DNA of 64,000 nucleotides from Pirellula sp. (GTDB lineage: Bacteria; Planctomycetota; Planctomycetia; Pirellulales; Lacipirellulaceae): the NCBI GenBank assembly GCA_013822725.1, contig PNKX01000016.1:1-64000 (forward strand). Direction: 5' to 3'. A program made the translations under genes and the position numbers. Within the stretch, counting starts at the first letter, position 1. Every line of letters starts with the position of its first letter. Shown here piece by piece: positions 51,134 to 60,502 of this stretch. The notes under the pieces are model-generated. The model saw only the letters and a program-made list of their open reading frames with translations. It was not told the origin of the DNA and did not search any database.

Positions 51134-51694
51134 GCCAGTGCCCCCTCGTCCTCAGCTTACTTGGATCGAGTCGTGTGACGCAGCGGGCAACATATTTGCC
51201 AGTCGCCCTTGGCGGGGATTTCTTACCCATGCAGTTGACACGATAATGCCCTGCAGTCCTTTCATGCGATGCCCCATAAGCCCATCCACGAGGAGTTCGG
51301 GGATGGTCTCGCATCCCCCTAGAGCGATGACGCAATAGGTTGCAAAACCTTTGCCATCAACACCCTACGACTGTCGCAGTTAACGCCAATCGTCTGCCAA
51401 CTGGCTCCCGCGCGTGCCGCCTTGGGGTCTTCAGCCACAGTGTCTCTTGCTCTGCCCACCTGCGCGAAAGGTCTTCTGATTGGCAGCAATTCATCATGAC
51501 CTTGTTATAGGATCTGGCACTGGGAGCACTTAGAATCATGTCGGCCCATCGCCGTCCTAGGCGGAGATCGCGACTTATCTGACTGGCGAGGCCATGTCCT
51601 GAATGTCAACGGTAACTCTGTTGCCTGCTGACTCTTTTCTCTTCTGATTGCCGTTCGGCTGATTCTTCTATTACTCGCACCTTTGGAGGGTCTC
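51134..51694. other. Intergenic gap with the next gene's ribosome binding site
   Basis: No convincing gene. The minus-strand frame 50985-51335 has no motif and is out of frame with the better supported gene at 50732. GGAGG at 51685-51689 is the ribosome binding site for the ATG at 51695. Confidence 0.4.
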
Positions 51695-52597
51695 ATGAGC
51701 AAGATCTCGGATCGGATGCTGCGCATCCAGTTCCTGAGCCGACGCGTTCCGTGCTTCTGTGCCGCTGCGTTGGCAATCCTTGCCGCTTCGAGCAGTTCCG
51801 CGGCCCCGCTCGCCTACACCGAAAACTTCGACGGCATGGGCGCCGCGGGCACGACCCTGCCGGCGGGCTGGTCGGCGGGTTATCTCGGTGCTGAAAGCAG
51901 CTCCAACCGGCTGGCGTTCGCGCCCTATGCCGGCAATGGACTCTCGCTCACGAACATGCCCATTCTGGTAAGCGACGGCAGCGCTTACCCGAATCCCAAC
52001 GTTGGGAGAGTGATGAATCTTGGCCTGACGGGCGACAGCGACCGGGCCCCAGGAGGGTATCCTAGAACCACGCCTTCCGGCGATCACGTCTTCCAAGTGG
52101 CCGTCGTCAACACCACGGGAGCTCCGCTCAGCGACGTCACCGTCGCGTACGCCGGCGAACAATGGAATCAGGCCCAAGGAACCTCGACCAGCGGACCGGA
52201 AATGCTTCGCGTCCTGGTCAGTTCCACTTCCGCCACCAGTGGCTTCACTTACTATTCCAGCCTCGATTTCACAGCGCCCCATCAAGGCGGGGCTGCCGCA
52301 AATCCCACGGCTTTGAACGGTAATTTGCCCGCCAACCGCCAGGTCGTCACCGCGAACATTACGCTCCCCAGCGCCGTGCCCGACGGCGGAACGTTCTACG
52401 TTCGCTGGCACGACTGGAATGACAACGGCACGTCCGACCACTTCCTCGGCATCGACGACATCCGGATCAGCGGAGGCGTGCCGGAACCGAGTTCATTGGC
52501 ACTCCTGGCATGCGGGTTGGGCTTGACTCTTCTTCGCCGGCAAAGGGCGAGTCGTGAGTCTGACAATCTGACTGCGGATTTCTCAAGCCGCCACTAA
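51695..52597 (+). CDS. PEP-CTERM exported protein
   Basis: The ATG at 51695 has GGAGG five bases upstream; the frame opens at a TTG at 51683. 300 residues. Signal peptide MSKISDRMLRIQFLSRRVPCFCAAALAILAASSSSAAPLAYTENFDGMG (the A-rich stretch is the hydrophobic core). The body is Ser/Thr/Gly-rich with text (YTENFDGMGAAGTTLPAGW; FLGIDDIRISGG) seen in exported proteins with a jelly-roll or lectin-like fold. The PEP-CTERM signal is VPEPSSLALLACGLGLTLLRRQR. Exported, of unknown role. Confidence 0.85.
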   Translation: MSKISDRMLRIQFLSRRVPCFCAAALAILAASSSSAAPLAYTENFDGMGAAGTTLPAGWSAGYLGAESSSNRLAFAPYAGNGLSLTNMPILVSDGSAYPNPNVGRVMNLGLTGDSDRAPGGYPRTTPSGDHVFQVAVVNTTGAPLSDVTVAYAGEQWNQAQGTSTSGPEMLRVLVSSTSATSGFTYYSSLDFTAPHQGGAAANPTALNGNLPANRQVVTANITLPSAVPDGGTFYVRWHDWNDNGTSDHFLGIDDIRISGGVPEPSSLALLACGLGLTLLRRQRASRESDNLTADFSSRH

Positions 52598-52772
52598 GCC
52601 GCCAGTTGCACCGCAGGTTTGCCGCGCAGGCGTCCCGACATTGGCGTAGCTTGCTACGCCGTCGGACTCGCCTGGCGGAGCCGCGTCTATTCAAAAAAGC
52701 TCCATCGGCCAGCTTTGTCGCCTTGAGAAGCCGAGGCGCCCTCAATCTTCCTCGCAGTCACAGAGTGATCCA

Positions 52773-53921
52773 ATGAAACATTATTTCAGCGGGACAACGA
52801 CCATCTTTCGGCTGCAGGAAGTCATCGCCTGCTTAGCGTCTTTGTCGATCGCCTTCGCCACGACTTCCGAGGCGGCGGAACATGTCGTCCACATCAGCGT
52901 CGACGGCTTGCGGCCAAGCTTCTTGCAGCAACTGATCGACACCGACATGGCGCCACACTTCAAGCGGTTCCAGACGGAGGGAGCCTGGACCAACAACGCC
53001 CGCACGGACTTCACCCATACCATCACGCTCCCCAACCATACGTCGATGGTCACCGGTCGGCCCGTGTTGCAGCCTGCGGGCGCGCCCAACACGCTGCATC
53101 ACGGCTGGGTTACCAACACCGACCCGCCCGCATCAGCGACGCTGCACAACACCGGCAACCTGAACGTGTCCTATAAGGCGAGCACCTGGGACGTCGCCCA
53201 CGACGCGGGACTGTCGACGGCCCACTTCGCCTCGAAGAGCAAATTCATCATCTACGAGCAAAGCTACAACGCCGCTAATGGCGCCCCGCATCCCAACGGC
53301 AAGGACAAGATCGACACGTTCTTCGCCCAGGAAAACGCCTCGGCGACGATGCAAACGCAGATGCTGGCCGCTCTCGGAACCACCGAATTCAACTACACAT
53401 TCCTTCACTACGCCGACCCAGACATTGCGGGACATTCCTCTGGCTGGGGTGGAACGACGTATTTGAACGCCGTGAAGAAGGTCGACGGCTATTTGGGGCA
53501 GCTGTTTAACTTGCTGGAAACCGATCCCGGACTCGTCGGGAACACGGCGATCGTCCTGAGCGCCGATCACGGCGGCAGCGGCACCGATCACAGCACTTCC
53601 TCTACGCCCGCGCACTACACGATCCCCTTCTATGTATGGGGCGATGGCGTCGACCACGGCGACCTCTACGCGATGAACATCGGCACGCGGGTCGACCCCA
53701 GCGCCAGCCGACCAGACTACAACGCGGCAGGCCAACCAATTCGCAACGGAGATGGCGGCAACCTGGCGCTTTCGCTGTTAGGTCTGGGCGCGATCCCCGG
53801 CTCGCTGATCAACGCGCAGCAAGATTTGCGAGTTCAGGCTCCCGTGCCAGAACCGAGCGCCTGGATTCTTGCCACCGGCGCCTTCCTGGTTTGCCGCCGA
53901 CGTCGGACTCGGAGTGCCTAG
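52773..53921 (+). CDS. PEP-CTERM nucleotide pyrophosphatase/phosphodiesterase-like enzyme
   Basis: 382 residues with a signal peptide (hydrophobic core ending FATTSEAAE). It has the alkaline-phosphatase-superfamily pattern of nucleotide pyrophosphatases: VVHISVDGLRPSFL with metal Asp44, ITLPNHTSMVTG with the predicted nucleophile Thr85, HYADPDIAGHSSGWGG and LSADHGGSGTDHS for the remaining metal sites. It should be an extracellular metal-dependent phosphodiesterase; the substrate is unknown. PEP-CTERM signal VPEPSAWILATGAFLVCRRRR. The neighbour on the minus strand is a sulfatase of the same superfamily. Confidence 0.88.
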   Translation: MKHYFSGTTTIFRLQEVIACLASLSIAFATTSEAAEHVVHISVDGLRPSFLQQLIDTDMAPHFKRFQTEGAWTNNARTDFTHTITLPNHTSMVTGRPVLQPAGAPNTLHHGWVTNTDPPASATLHNTGNLNVSYKASTWDVAHDAGLSTAHFASKSKFIIYEQSYNAANGAPHPNGKDKIDTFFAQENASATMQTQMLAALGTTEFNYTFLHYADPDIAGHSSGWGGTTYLNAVKKVDGYLGQLFNLLETDPGLVGNTAIVLSADHGGSGTDHSTSSTPAHYTIPFYVWGDGVDHGDLYAMNIGTRVDPSASRPDYNAAGQPIRNGDGGNLALSLLGLGAIPGSLINAQQDLRVQAPVPEPSAWILATGAFLVCRRRRTRSA

Positions 53922-54025
53922 AGCGCTCCCCAGGATCCTCGTAGCGGCGCATGCAGCCCCGCGCCTTCCTCGCAAGCACACCTGCCAAACGGCGCGGCCA
54001 TTTTTTTGTAGAGGAGCGGCGAGAG

Positions 54026-55714
54026 TTACTTGCCGGCGTTTGAGTATCCATTTTTAGCATTATCGGCCCGATTCTGGCGACGAGTCATCGCTTTCTTCGT
54101 CGTTCGTTTCTCCGCCGGCGTGGTTTTCGCGGCGATGCTGCTGATCTCCGTCAATTGTCGATTCCACGCTGCCTCGAGTTCCGCCGCCTTCTCGGGGTGC
54201 TCGACCGCCAAGTCGTTCGACTCGGCGCGATCGCGCCGGAGGTCGTAGAGTTCCCATGGATCGCCCTGGGCCGCGACCAACTTCCAGTCGCCGCGGCGGA
54301 TGGCGCGATTGCCTTGATGGAGCCACCAGAGAGCATCGCGCTCGACGACGACGTCGCTCTCGAATGCGGGCGCGAGGCTGCGACCCGGCGCGGGGGGAAT
54401 CGCTGCGCCTTGCCACTCCGTCGGCTTCTCGACGTCGATGAGGTCGAGGATCGTCGGGACGACGTCGACGACGTGAGCCGGGGTCGTGCGGAGCTCGCCG
54501 CGGGCTTTGATGCCAGCGGGCCAGTGGGCGATTAGCGGCGTGCTGATCCCTCCTTCATGGACCCATGTCTTGTGACGGCGGAACGGCGTGTTGCAGGCGC
54601 TGGAGAAACCGGGGCCGAGGCAGAGGTAGGTGGCGGCGCTGCCGGGAGGGGCCGTCGGGTCGTGGCCGCCGTCGCGGACCATGATCTCGGCGGTGGCGCC
54701 GTTGTCGGCGGCGAAGAGGATGAGCGTGTTGTCGTAGGCGCCCATCGCCTTGAGTTGTTCGATGAGGCGGCCGATTTCGCGGTCCATGCGGTCGACCATC
54801 GCGGCGTGGATGGCCATTTTGATCGCCTGAAACCGCTGCTGCTCGGGCGTGAGTTCGTCCCAGGGGAGGGTGCGATTGATCTCGCCCGGGCCAAGCTTCA
54901 CGAAAGCGTCGGGGTGATCCGAGGGGGGGCCGAGGTCGCGTTCGACTTCCGAGAGCGTCGTGTTGAGCAGACCGAGCGATTGTTGTTTAGCGAAGCGCTG
55001 CGCGCGCATCTGCTCCCACCCGCCGAGATACCGATCGCGGTAGCGGGCGATGTCTACAGGCAGCGCGTGCAGAGGGAAGTGGGGGGCGATGAAGGCGACG
55101 TACTGGAAAAAGGGCTGGTCGGAGTGCTTGGCCGCGTGCTCTTTCAAGCAGCCGATCGCATGATCGACGGTGGCGATCGTCGTGTAGTAGCCCGACTCGT
55201 CGTCGGCCGGCTTGACCGGAACGTCGTCGACCGTGTTGCCCTGCGCCGTGAAGTAGTTGCCTTGATTGCGGACATTGAGCGAACGGTCGAAGCCGCCGGC
55301 GAGGACGTCGCCGTCGATGTGCCACTTGCCGCTGTGATAGCTGCGGTAGCCGTGGGGGCGCAAAAAGTCGGGGAGGAGCCGCGCCCACGCCTGACGCTGG
55401 CCGTCGCCGCCGCCGCCTAGTTGCGGCAGGGCGTCGCGATGGACTTGCTGCGCGTAATACCCCGTGAGCAGGGCGGCGCGCGTCGGCCAGCAACGGGCCG
55501 TGTTGTAGCACTGCGTGAAGCGGAGGCCGCCGGCGGCGAGCTGGTCGAGGTTGGGGGTTTCAATCTCGCCGCCGTAGCAGCCGACGTCGGAATAGCCGAG
55601 GTCGTCGGCGAGGATGAACACGATGTTGGGACGGTTGGCTGCATCGCTAGAACTGTGGAGGGATGTTGCCAAACAGAGGAGGCAAAGGATCGGCGGTGGA
55701 GATGGGAGTCGCAT
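54026..55714 (-). CDS. Sulfatase (arylsulfatase type)
   Basis: 562 residues, signal peptide MRLPSPPPILCLLCLATSLHSSS. Strong S1 sulfatase signatures: RPNIVFILADDLGYSDVGCYGG with the metal Asps, and CWPTRAALLTG around residues 75-83, where Cys75 in C-x-P-x-R is the residue converted to formylglycine. Further motifs include HDLEAGD-free text such as FFQYVAFIAPHFPLHALP, LFAADNGATAEIM (DNG metal site) and the HKTWVHEGGISTPLIAHWP loop. It should remove sulfate from polysaccharides outside the cytoplasm, fitting planctomycete degradation of sulfated algal sugars. It needs a formylglycine-generating enzyme; the SUMF1-like region at 16912-19158 lacks the catalytic context. Confidence 0.93.
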   Translation of the reverse strand: MRLPSPPPILCLLCLATSLHSSSDAANRPNIVFILADDLGYSDVGCYGGEIETPNLDQLAAGGLRFTQCYNTARCWPTRAALLTGYYAQQVHRDALPQLGGGGDGQRQAWARLLPDFLRPHGYRSYHSGKWHIDGDVLAGGFDRSLNVRNQGNYFTAQGNTVDDVPVKPADDESGYYTTIATVDHAIGCLKEHAAKHSDQPFFQYVAFIAPHFPLHALPVDIARYRDRYLGGWEQMRAQRFAKQQSLGLLNTTLSEVERDLGPPSDHPDAFVKLGPGEINRTLPWDELTPEQQRFQAIKMAIHAAMVDRMDREIGRLIEQLKAMGAYDNTLILFAADNGATAEIMVRDGGHDPTAPPGSAATYLCLGPGFSSACNTPFRRHKTWVHEGGISTPLIAHWPAGIKARGELRTTPAHVVDVVPTILDLIDVEKPTEWQGAAIPPAPGRSLAPAFESDVVVERDALWWLHQGNRAIRRGDWKLVAAQGDPWELYDLRRDRAESNDLAVEHPEKAAELEAAWNRQLTEISSIAAKTTPAEKRTTKKAMTRRQNRADNAKNGYSNAGK

Positions 55715-55845
55715 TAACGGGTAGACCTGTTGGCGTCCTTCGGCGGTTGATTTCTTGGTGCGACGTGGCGGCGGGCCGTTGGGTGGGTTCGCCTGGTCGC
55801 TGAAGCGACGCAGGCCGAGGCGGCGGGAATCTTGCCATCCCTACT

Positions 55846-56322
55846 TTATAACAGTTCCTGCAGGACTTCCTCGATTTGCTCCTGCTCCAGCGTTTCGTGA
55901 GCGAGCAAGCTATCGGCGAGCGCTGCGAGGGCCATCCAGAGCTCGTCATCCTGGAATTGTTGGTAGAGGCGCCGAGAGACCTGCTCGAGGTATTGCAGTC
56001 GCTTCCAATCGTCGGCGTGCAGCAATGTCGCCGCTTGCGACGCGCCGTCCCAGTCGGCCGCCCACTCAGCGACGAATGCGGGGTGATAGGGCTCGCCGGA
56101 GTAGATCATCTCGGCGACCGGGCCCGCGAGGTGGACCTGGACGCTTTTCTTGGCGAACTCCTTGTCGCCGTCGGCTGGGCGTCGCCAGATGACTTGCGTA
56201 TCGCCGCCGCGACGAGGGCCGTCGTCGTGATCGGGTTCGATGGTGACTTGCCGGACTTGGCCCCCCAGCAGGTAGGCCATCAGGGCGTGCCCCGCTTCGT
56301 GATAGGCGATGATTTCAGTCAC
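55846..56322 (-). CDS. Stand-alone M41-like (FtsH-type) zinc protease
   Basis: 158 residues, no AAA domain and no membrane segment. The N-terminus MTEIIAYHEAGHALMAYLLGG has the HEAGH zinc motif of M41 peptidases. Later text (VQVHLAGPVAEMIYSGE; SQAATLL...) matches the helical M41 region after the motif. The C-terminal helix DELWMALAALADSLLAHETLEQEQIEEVLQELL fits the end of FtsH-type proteases. It may be a small cytoplasmic protease or a decayed FtsH-like protein. Length and composition suggest a real gene. Confidence 0.8.
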   Translation of the reverse strand: MTEIIAYHEAGHALMAYLLGGQVRQVTIEPDHDDGPRRGGDTQVIWRRPADGDKEFAKKSVQVHLAGPVAEMIYSGEPYHPAFVAEWAADWDGASQAATLLHADDWKRLQYLEQVSRRLYQQFQDDELWMALAALADSLLAHETLEQEQIEEVLQELL

Positions 56323-56378
56323 GGCGGCGTTGGGGGCTACTCTATAGAGTTAGGAAATTTGCGAAGTCAATTCATTTG

Positions 56379-56577
56379 AACCGCCAAGGACGCCAAGAGC
56401 GCCAAGGAAATGCGTGAGGAATTGAACCACGGCGGCACGACGGGCACGACGGAAGGAAAGAGGAAGGGGCTGGAACCGCCGATTAACGCGGATGGACGCA
56501 GATCATCCTTATTGGCGTTCATCCGCGGTTCGAATGTTATCTGCATTTCCTTGGCGCTCTTGGCGTCCTTGGCGGTT
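56379..56577. repeat. Perfect 35-base inverted repeat element
   Basis: The arms 56379-56413 and 56543-56577 are exact reverse complements (starting AACCGCCAAGGACGCCAAGA). They surround 129 bases that hold further partly inverted text (GAACCACGG..., AACCGCCGATTAACGCGG, CATCCGCGGTTCG). It looks like a non-autonomous mobile or dispersed element. No gene lies inside. Confidence 0.9.
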
Positions 56578-56775
56578 AATTTTTTGAATTAGCAGTTCTC
56601 CTATCTCGGGATTCGAAGTTCTGCGCGAGTTTGGGCCCGCCAAAGAAACTCATTGAAACTTGTCTCGCCGTCTGCGCCAATCTAAAAGAGAGGCAGGGCG
56701 GCGTGGCGGCCGCCGATTCAAGGGGGGATTTCTAGCGCTCATTCGCTCGTTCCCCCCACCAGGAACAGGCGGAAT

Positions 56776-58251
56776 ATGGCAGGACGACACTTCTATCTTT
56801 GGCAGCGGTTGCTTGCGACGGGCGTCGTGACGATGGCGTGTTTCAGCCAAGCGCGGGCCTACGACATCGTCAATCGCTGGGGGGCCACGCAAGTGAACGG
56901 CGGCGGACTGCAACGCGGCGATCCGGTGACGCTGCGTTGGAGCTTAGTTCCCGACGGACAAGCCTATTCGCGCTCGGGCAATAGCCAGTTGATTCAGTAT
57001 CTCGACGACGGGTGGAGCGTCCCGGCGGCCCAACGCGTTCCGGATCTGACGGGACGTTCGTGGTGGGGCGTCATGAACACGGCTTACCAGCAGTTCGGGC
57101 GCGTGTCGGGCGTCAGCATGTCTTACGTCGCGGAGCAAAACGCCAACGGAACTGATACTGGTTTGGAAGGGGACGTTCGCATCGGCGGCGAGAATATCGA
57201 CGGCACGCCGGGCGGCGCGTTGGCCGACAATACCTTTCCGAACGACGGCGATATGCGCATCGACACGACGCGCGAGAGCGACGGTCGTCCGACGTTCTGG
57301 CACACGAATGAAGCGGCGCTGCGGAACCTCATGATTCATGAAACGGGACACGGCGTGGGGCTGGGGCACGCCCAGAACACGGGCGTCAAGGCAGTGATGG
57401 AGGGAGGGCTGCGAACCGATATTTGGGGGTTGCAGTTCGACGACGTCTACGCGCTCAACCGGCAATACGGCGATCCGCTCGAACGCAACGGCGGGAACAA
57501 CAGCGCGGCCACGGCGACGCCGTTGGGCAACGTGACGCTGGGGGGATTCGTCTCGGTGGGGGGCGACGCGGCTGATTCGGTCGTCGAACAATTCGACGAC
57601 GATTGGACGGGCATCGACGGGAACAATGACGCCGACTGGTTTCGCTTCACGACCGCCGGACAGGGATTTGCCAACATCAAACTGACGCCGCTCGGTCCGA
57701 GCTACACGTCGGTGCAACAAGGCGCGTTCAACGCCGCGGCGCAAAGCGACCTCATCCTGCAGCTCTTCAACGCAGCGCCCACAGTCAGCTTGCTCGAAAC
57801 GGCGAACAAGGTTGGAGTTGGAGAGATGGAGACGATTGGAGCCAGGTATTTGTCGACGCCGGGCGACTACTTGGTTCGCGTGCGGGGAATGCAGAACCTC
57901 AACCAGTTCTATCAGCTGGACGTCGCGCTGAGCGCGGCTCCAGCAACGGGGGCCTCAGCCGACTTGAATCTCGACGGGCAGACGACCGCCGGCGATTGGG
58001 AGTTGTTCGTGACGAATTCTTACACCACGTTCCCAGGACTCGGTCAACTCGACGCCTTTCAACGCGGCGATCTGGACTTCGACGGGGACAACGACGTGGT
58101 CGACTTCAGGTTCTTCAAGTCAGCCTACATCGAGGTCAATGGCGCCAATGCATTCGCCAGCCTGTTCGGCGTGCCGGAGCCGCGCACACTCATGTTGGCG
58201 GGAATTTCTGCGATGGCATGCGGCGTGGCTCGGCGTCGTCGGTTGGGCTGA
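56776..58251 (+). CDS. PEP-CTERM matrixin-like zinc metalloprotease with dockerin
   Basis: 491 residues, signal peptide ending QARA (near residue 28). Zinc motif LMIHETGHGVGLGHAQ with His188, Glu189, His192 and His198, followed by a methionine region (AVMEG), marks a matrixin/metzincin-type protease. The middle and C-terminal parts (residues of about 230-400) look like a PPC-type beta domain (DADWFRFTTAGQGFANIKLTPLG). One dockerin-like pair follows (ADLNLDGQTTAGDWELF; GDLDFDGDNDVVDFRFFKS), then PEP-CTERM VPEPRTLMLAGISAMACGVARRRR. It should act outside the cell on proteins. Confidence 0.9.
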   Translation: MAGRHFYLWQRLLATGVVTMACFSQARAYDIVNRWGATQVNGGGLQRGDPVTLRWSLVPDGQAYSRSGNSQLIQYLDDGWSVPAAQRVPDLTGRSWWGVMNTAYQQFGRVSGVSMSYVAEQNANGTDTGLEGDVRIGGENIDGTPGGALADNTFPNDGDMRIDTTRESDGRPTFWHTNEAALRNLMIHETGHGVGLGHAQNTGVKAVMEGGLRTDIWGLQFDDVYALNRQYGDPLERNGGNNSAATATPLGNVTLGGFVSVGGDAADSVVEQFDDDWTGIDGNNDADWFRFTTAGQGFANIKLTPLGPSYTSVQQGAFNAAAQSDLILQLFNAAPTVSLLETANKVGVGEMETIGARYLSTPGDYLVRVRGMQNLNQFYQLDVALSAAPATGASADLNLDGQTTAGDWELFVTNSYTTFPGLGQLDAFQRGDLDFDGDNDVVDFRFFKSAYIEVNGANAFASLFGVPEPRTLMLAGISAMACGVARRRRLG

Positions 58252-58263
58252 GAATGCGAGAGT

Positions 58264-60306
58264 TCATGCGCCGACGCGAGGCGACGTGCGTTGAACGCGA
58301 CGGCCGGCTTTAACGACCAAGGGGGCGGCCACTTGCCAACCGATTGCAGCCATCGTCGCCAACAGGCTGATCGACGGCTCGGGGACGGCGACGGTTACTT
58401 GCAGCAGACCGGAACCGGTGATCAGCGGCGAGGTGAAGTCGGCGGCCGATCCGATGGCGCCCCAAGTGCCGACAGCCTGAGAGAGACCGTCGATGAAGAG
58501 GGAGTCGATCTGATCGATCCCGGCGAAACCGAGATGAAGCGAGACGCCGGCGAGCAACTTCACGTCGGCGGCGTTGGCGAGGAACGGCGTCGTCAGGCTG
58601 AGCGAACCTTGCTCGACGACGGTGTCGCCGGCGTAGGTATTCGCTCCGCTGAGGACGAGGGTTCCGGCGCCTGTCTTGGTCAGGCCGCCATTGATGACCG
58701 GGACGGAGATCGCAAGGTCGTTGCCTGCCGTCCCGTCGGCGACGTTGAGCGTGCGATTAGCTCCGCCGAGATCGACGCGGCCTGATAGTCCGGCGCCGCT
58801 GCCGTTGCCGATGACGGCGGCCGCGTTGGCCAACGGAGTGAAGTCGAGATCGCCGTTGAGCAGTAACTTCGCCGGCGTCGTGGCGTGCGGCATGAGGTTG
58901 ATTTTGTTCGCCGTCAGGTTGCCGCCGTCGATCGTGAAGGTACGCGTCGAATCGACTTGCAGCGTGTGGACGCTCAAGTTGGCGTCGCCCAAGGTGACGG
59001 CAGCTGAAAACTGGGCCGAAATCGGCGTCGAATCGGCCGACGGCACATAGTTTACGTCGAGCGTTCCGCCGGTGATGTTCAGCGTCTCCAGAGCGTACAG
59101 CTTGCGGACATTGTGCGAACCAGTCGAGATGGTGACGGTGATATCCGCGTTGGGGCGGTCGAGGATGACGGTGTCATGCTGACCCGAGGTGACGCCGGAG
59201 CCCGCGGCGCCTGGCAGTCGCGGCGTGGGAAGCGTCAAAGCTCCGACGCGCGCCACTTGCCCCGGGCCTTGGACGGGGGCCACAGGCGTTTGGCCGCTGT
59301 TCCAGTTGGCCAGCGTCGACCAGTCGCCACTGTTGTCGTTCATCCAAAGTGCGGGGACCAGATTGTCTTTGAGAAACTCAATCCCACCATTGGCGACGTT
59401 GACGTCGGTGTTGGCTGCTTTGTTGTTATTGCCGTTCAGCTTCATCGTGCTGGCGTATTGCCAGAAAGACCAGGGATGGGTAACTCCCGAGTCATCCCAT
59501 GGCCCGTAGATGTTTGCGTAGGTGTCTTTGGGCTGGCCGTTTTGGACGTCAATGGAATTTGGATCAGCCTGATTGGGCCAGCGGGCGCTCCACAAAACAG
59601 GGTGCTTGTTGACGACCTCGTTCCGCAAGGCGGTCGACGCGGTGCCAATCACGAAGGCCGCGTAATTGCCGTTCGTGTACACCGCGGGACGAATGCCCAA
59701 TACGTCGTAAATGCGATTGGAAAAGTCGATGGTGAATTGGGCCATCTCGTTGTCTGTGCGGATGCTGTCCCCCGCCTCAAGATCATGCACGGGCAACAGA
59801 TAGCCGGGCCGCATCCATGCGCCGGACATTTGCATGAAATGGTTCGCTTCATCCGTGCCCGTGTTAGCAATGCCGCCCGAGTTCTGCGTCGCGGCGACGA
59901 CGTCGGGACGCGAGAAGTGATACGAGCCGGCAAACAAACCGGCGTTTGTGGCGCGCGTAATGTTCTGAACGAAGTAAGGATCGTCATAACGCTGCGATAG
60001 GGTGTTCAGACCATCGCTGTTGTCGGAGTCGTTCTGGTTATAGAAGCCAGTGGTGCCACCGCGGCTTGAGCGCATGAAGACGAAATCACGGCCGTCGCCG
60101 AAGACTCCGCCAACCTGCTGATCGGTGGGGCGCTTAAGCGTGGCCCACTCAGTGGTCGTGATTTCGGTCTGCCATGCCGAGACGTCCAATCCCAGCGCCC
60201 GCGTCATTTGGGCCTGCGTCGAACTCGCTGACAGAATGATAACGGCGGCGATCGTCGCCACTGTCACCGTGACGCGAGAAGCGATTGAAACTGCGCGCAC
60301 CAACAT
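58264..60306 (-). CDS. GH25-type lysozyme fused to autotransporter-like repeats and PEP-CTERM
   Basis: The ATG at 60306 is preferred (the frame opens at 60351); 680 residues with a signal peptide. The N-terminal half is a GH25 lysozyme-like domain: RALGLDVSAWQ, DFVFMRSSRGGT, AGSYHFSRPD, LLPVHDLEAGD (DxE catalytic pair), YTNGNYAAFVI and SFWQYAS. The C-terminal half has passenger-associated (PATR-like) beta-strand repeats (AGTLVLSGANTYAGDTVVEQGSLSL) and then VPEPSISLLATMAAIGW plus a basic tail, the PEP-CTERM signal. It should cut peptidoglycan outside the cell. That is notable, because planctomycete peptidoglycan is thin and was long disputed. Confidence 0.87.
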   Translation of the reverse strand: MLVRAVSIASRVTVTVATIAAVIILSASSTQAQMTRALGLDVSAWQTEITTTEWATLKRPTDQQVGGVFGDGRDFVFMRSSRGGTTGFYNQNDSDNSDGLNTLSQRYDDPYFVQNITRATNAGLFAGSYHFSRPDVVAATQNSGGIANTGTDEANHFMQMSGAWMRPGYLLPVHDLEAGDSIRTDNEMAQFTIDFSNRIYDVLGIRPAVYTNGNYAAFVIGTASTALRNEVVNKHPVLWSARWPNQADPNSIDVQNGQPKDTYANIYGPWDDSGVTHPWSFWQYASTMKLNGNNNKAANTDVNVANGGIEFLKDNLVPALWMNDNSGDWSTLANWNSGQTPVAPVQGPGQVARVGALTLPTPRLPGAAGSGVTSGQHDTVILDRPNADITVTISTGSHNVRKLYALETLNITGGTLDVNYVPSADSTPISAQFSAAVTLGDANLSVHTLQVDSTRTFTIDGGNLTANKINLMPHATTPAKLLLNGDLDFTPLANAAAVIGNGSGAGLSGRVDLGGANRTLNVADGTAGNDLAISVPVINGGLTKTGAGTLVLSGANTYAGDTVVEQGSLSLTTPFLANAADVKLLAGVSLHLGFAGIDQIDSLFIDGLSQAVGTWGAIGSAADFTSPLITGSGLLQVTVAVPEPSISLLATMAAIGWQVAAPLVVKAGRRVQRTSPRVGA

Positions 60307-60502
60307 CCCGTCATCCTTCCACTGGCCTGTCCCGGAGAAGACGCTCGACAATGCGAGCGCTCAGTGGAGTATAGGCATGGAGCCAGGGCAGGACAACGAT
60401 TCAGCGAGTCGTAAGTCTTGACGGCCTAGGGGTTTTCGCAAAAGCGCGAGCGTCATGCGCAGGGAGTTGAAACGCTGCGCACAGTCGAGATGCCGGCTCG
60501 TG

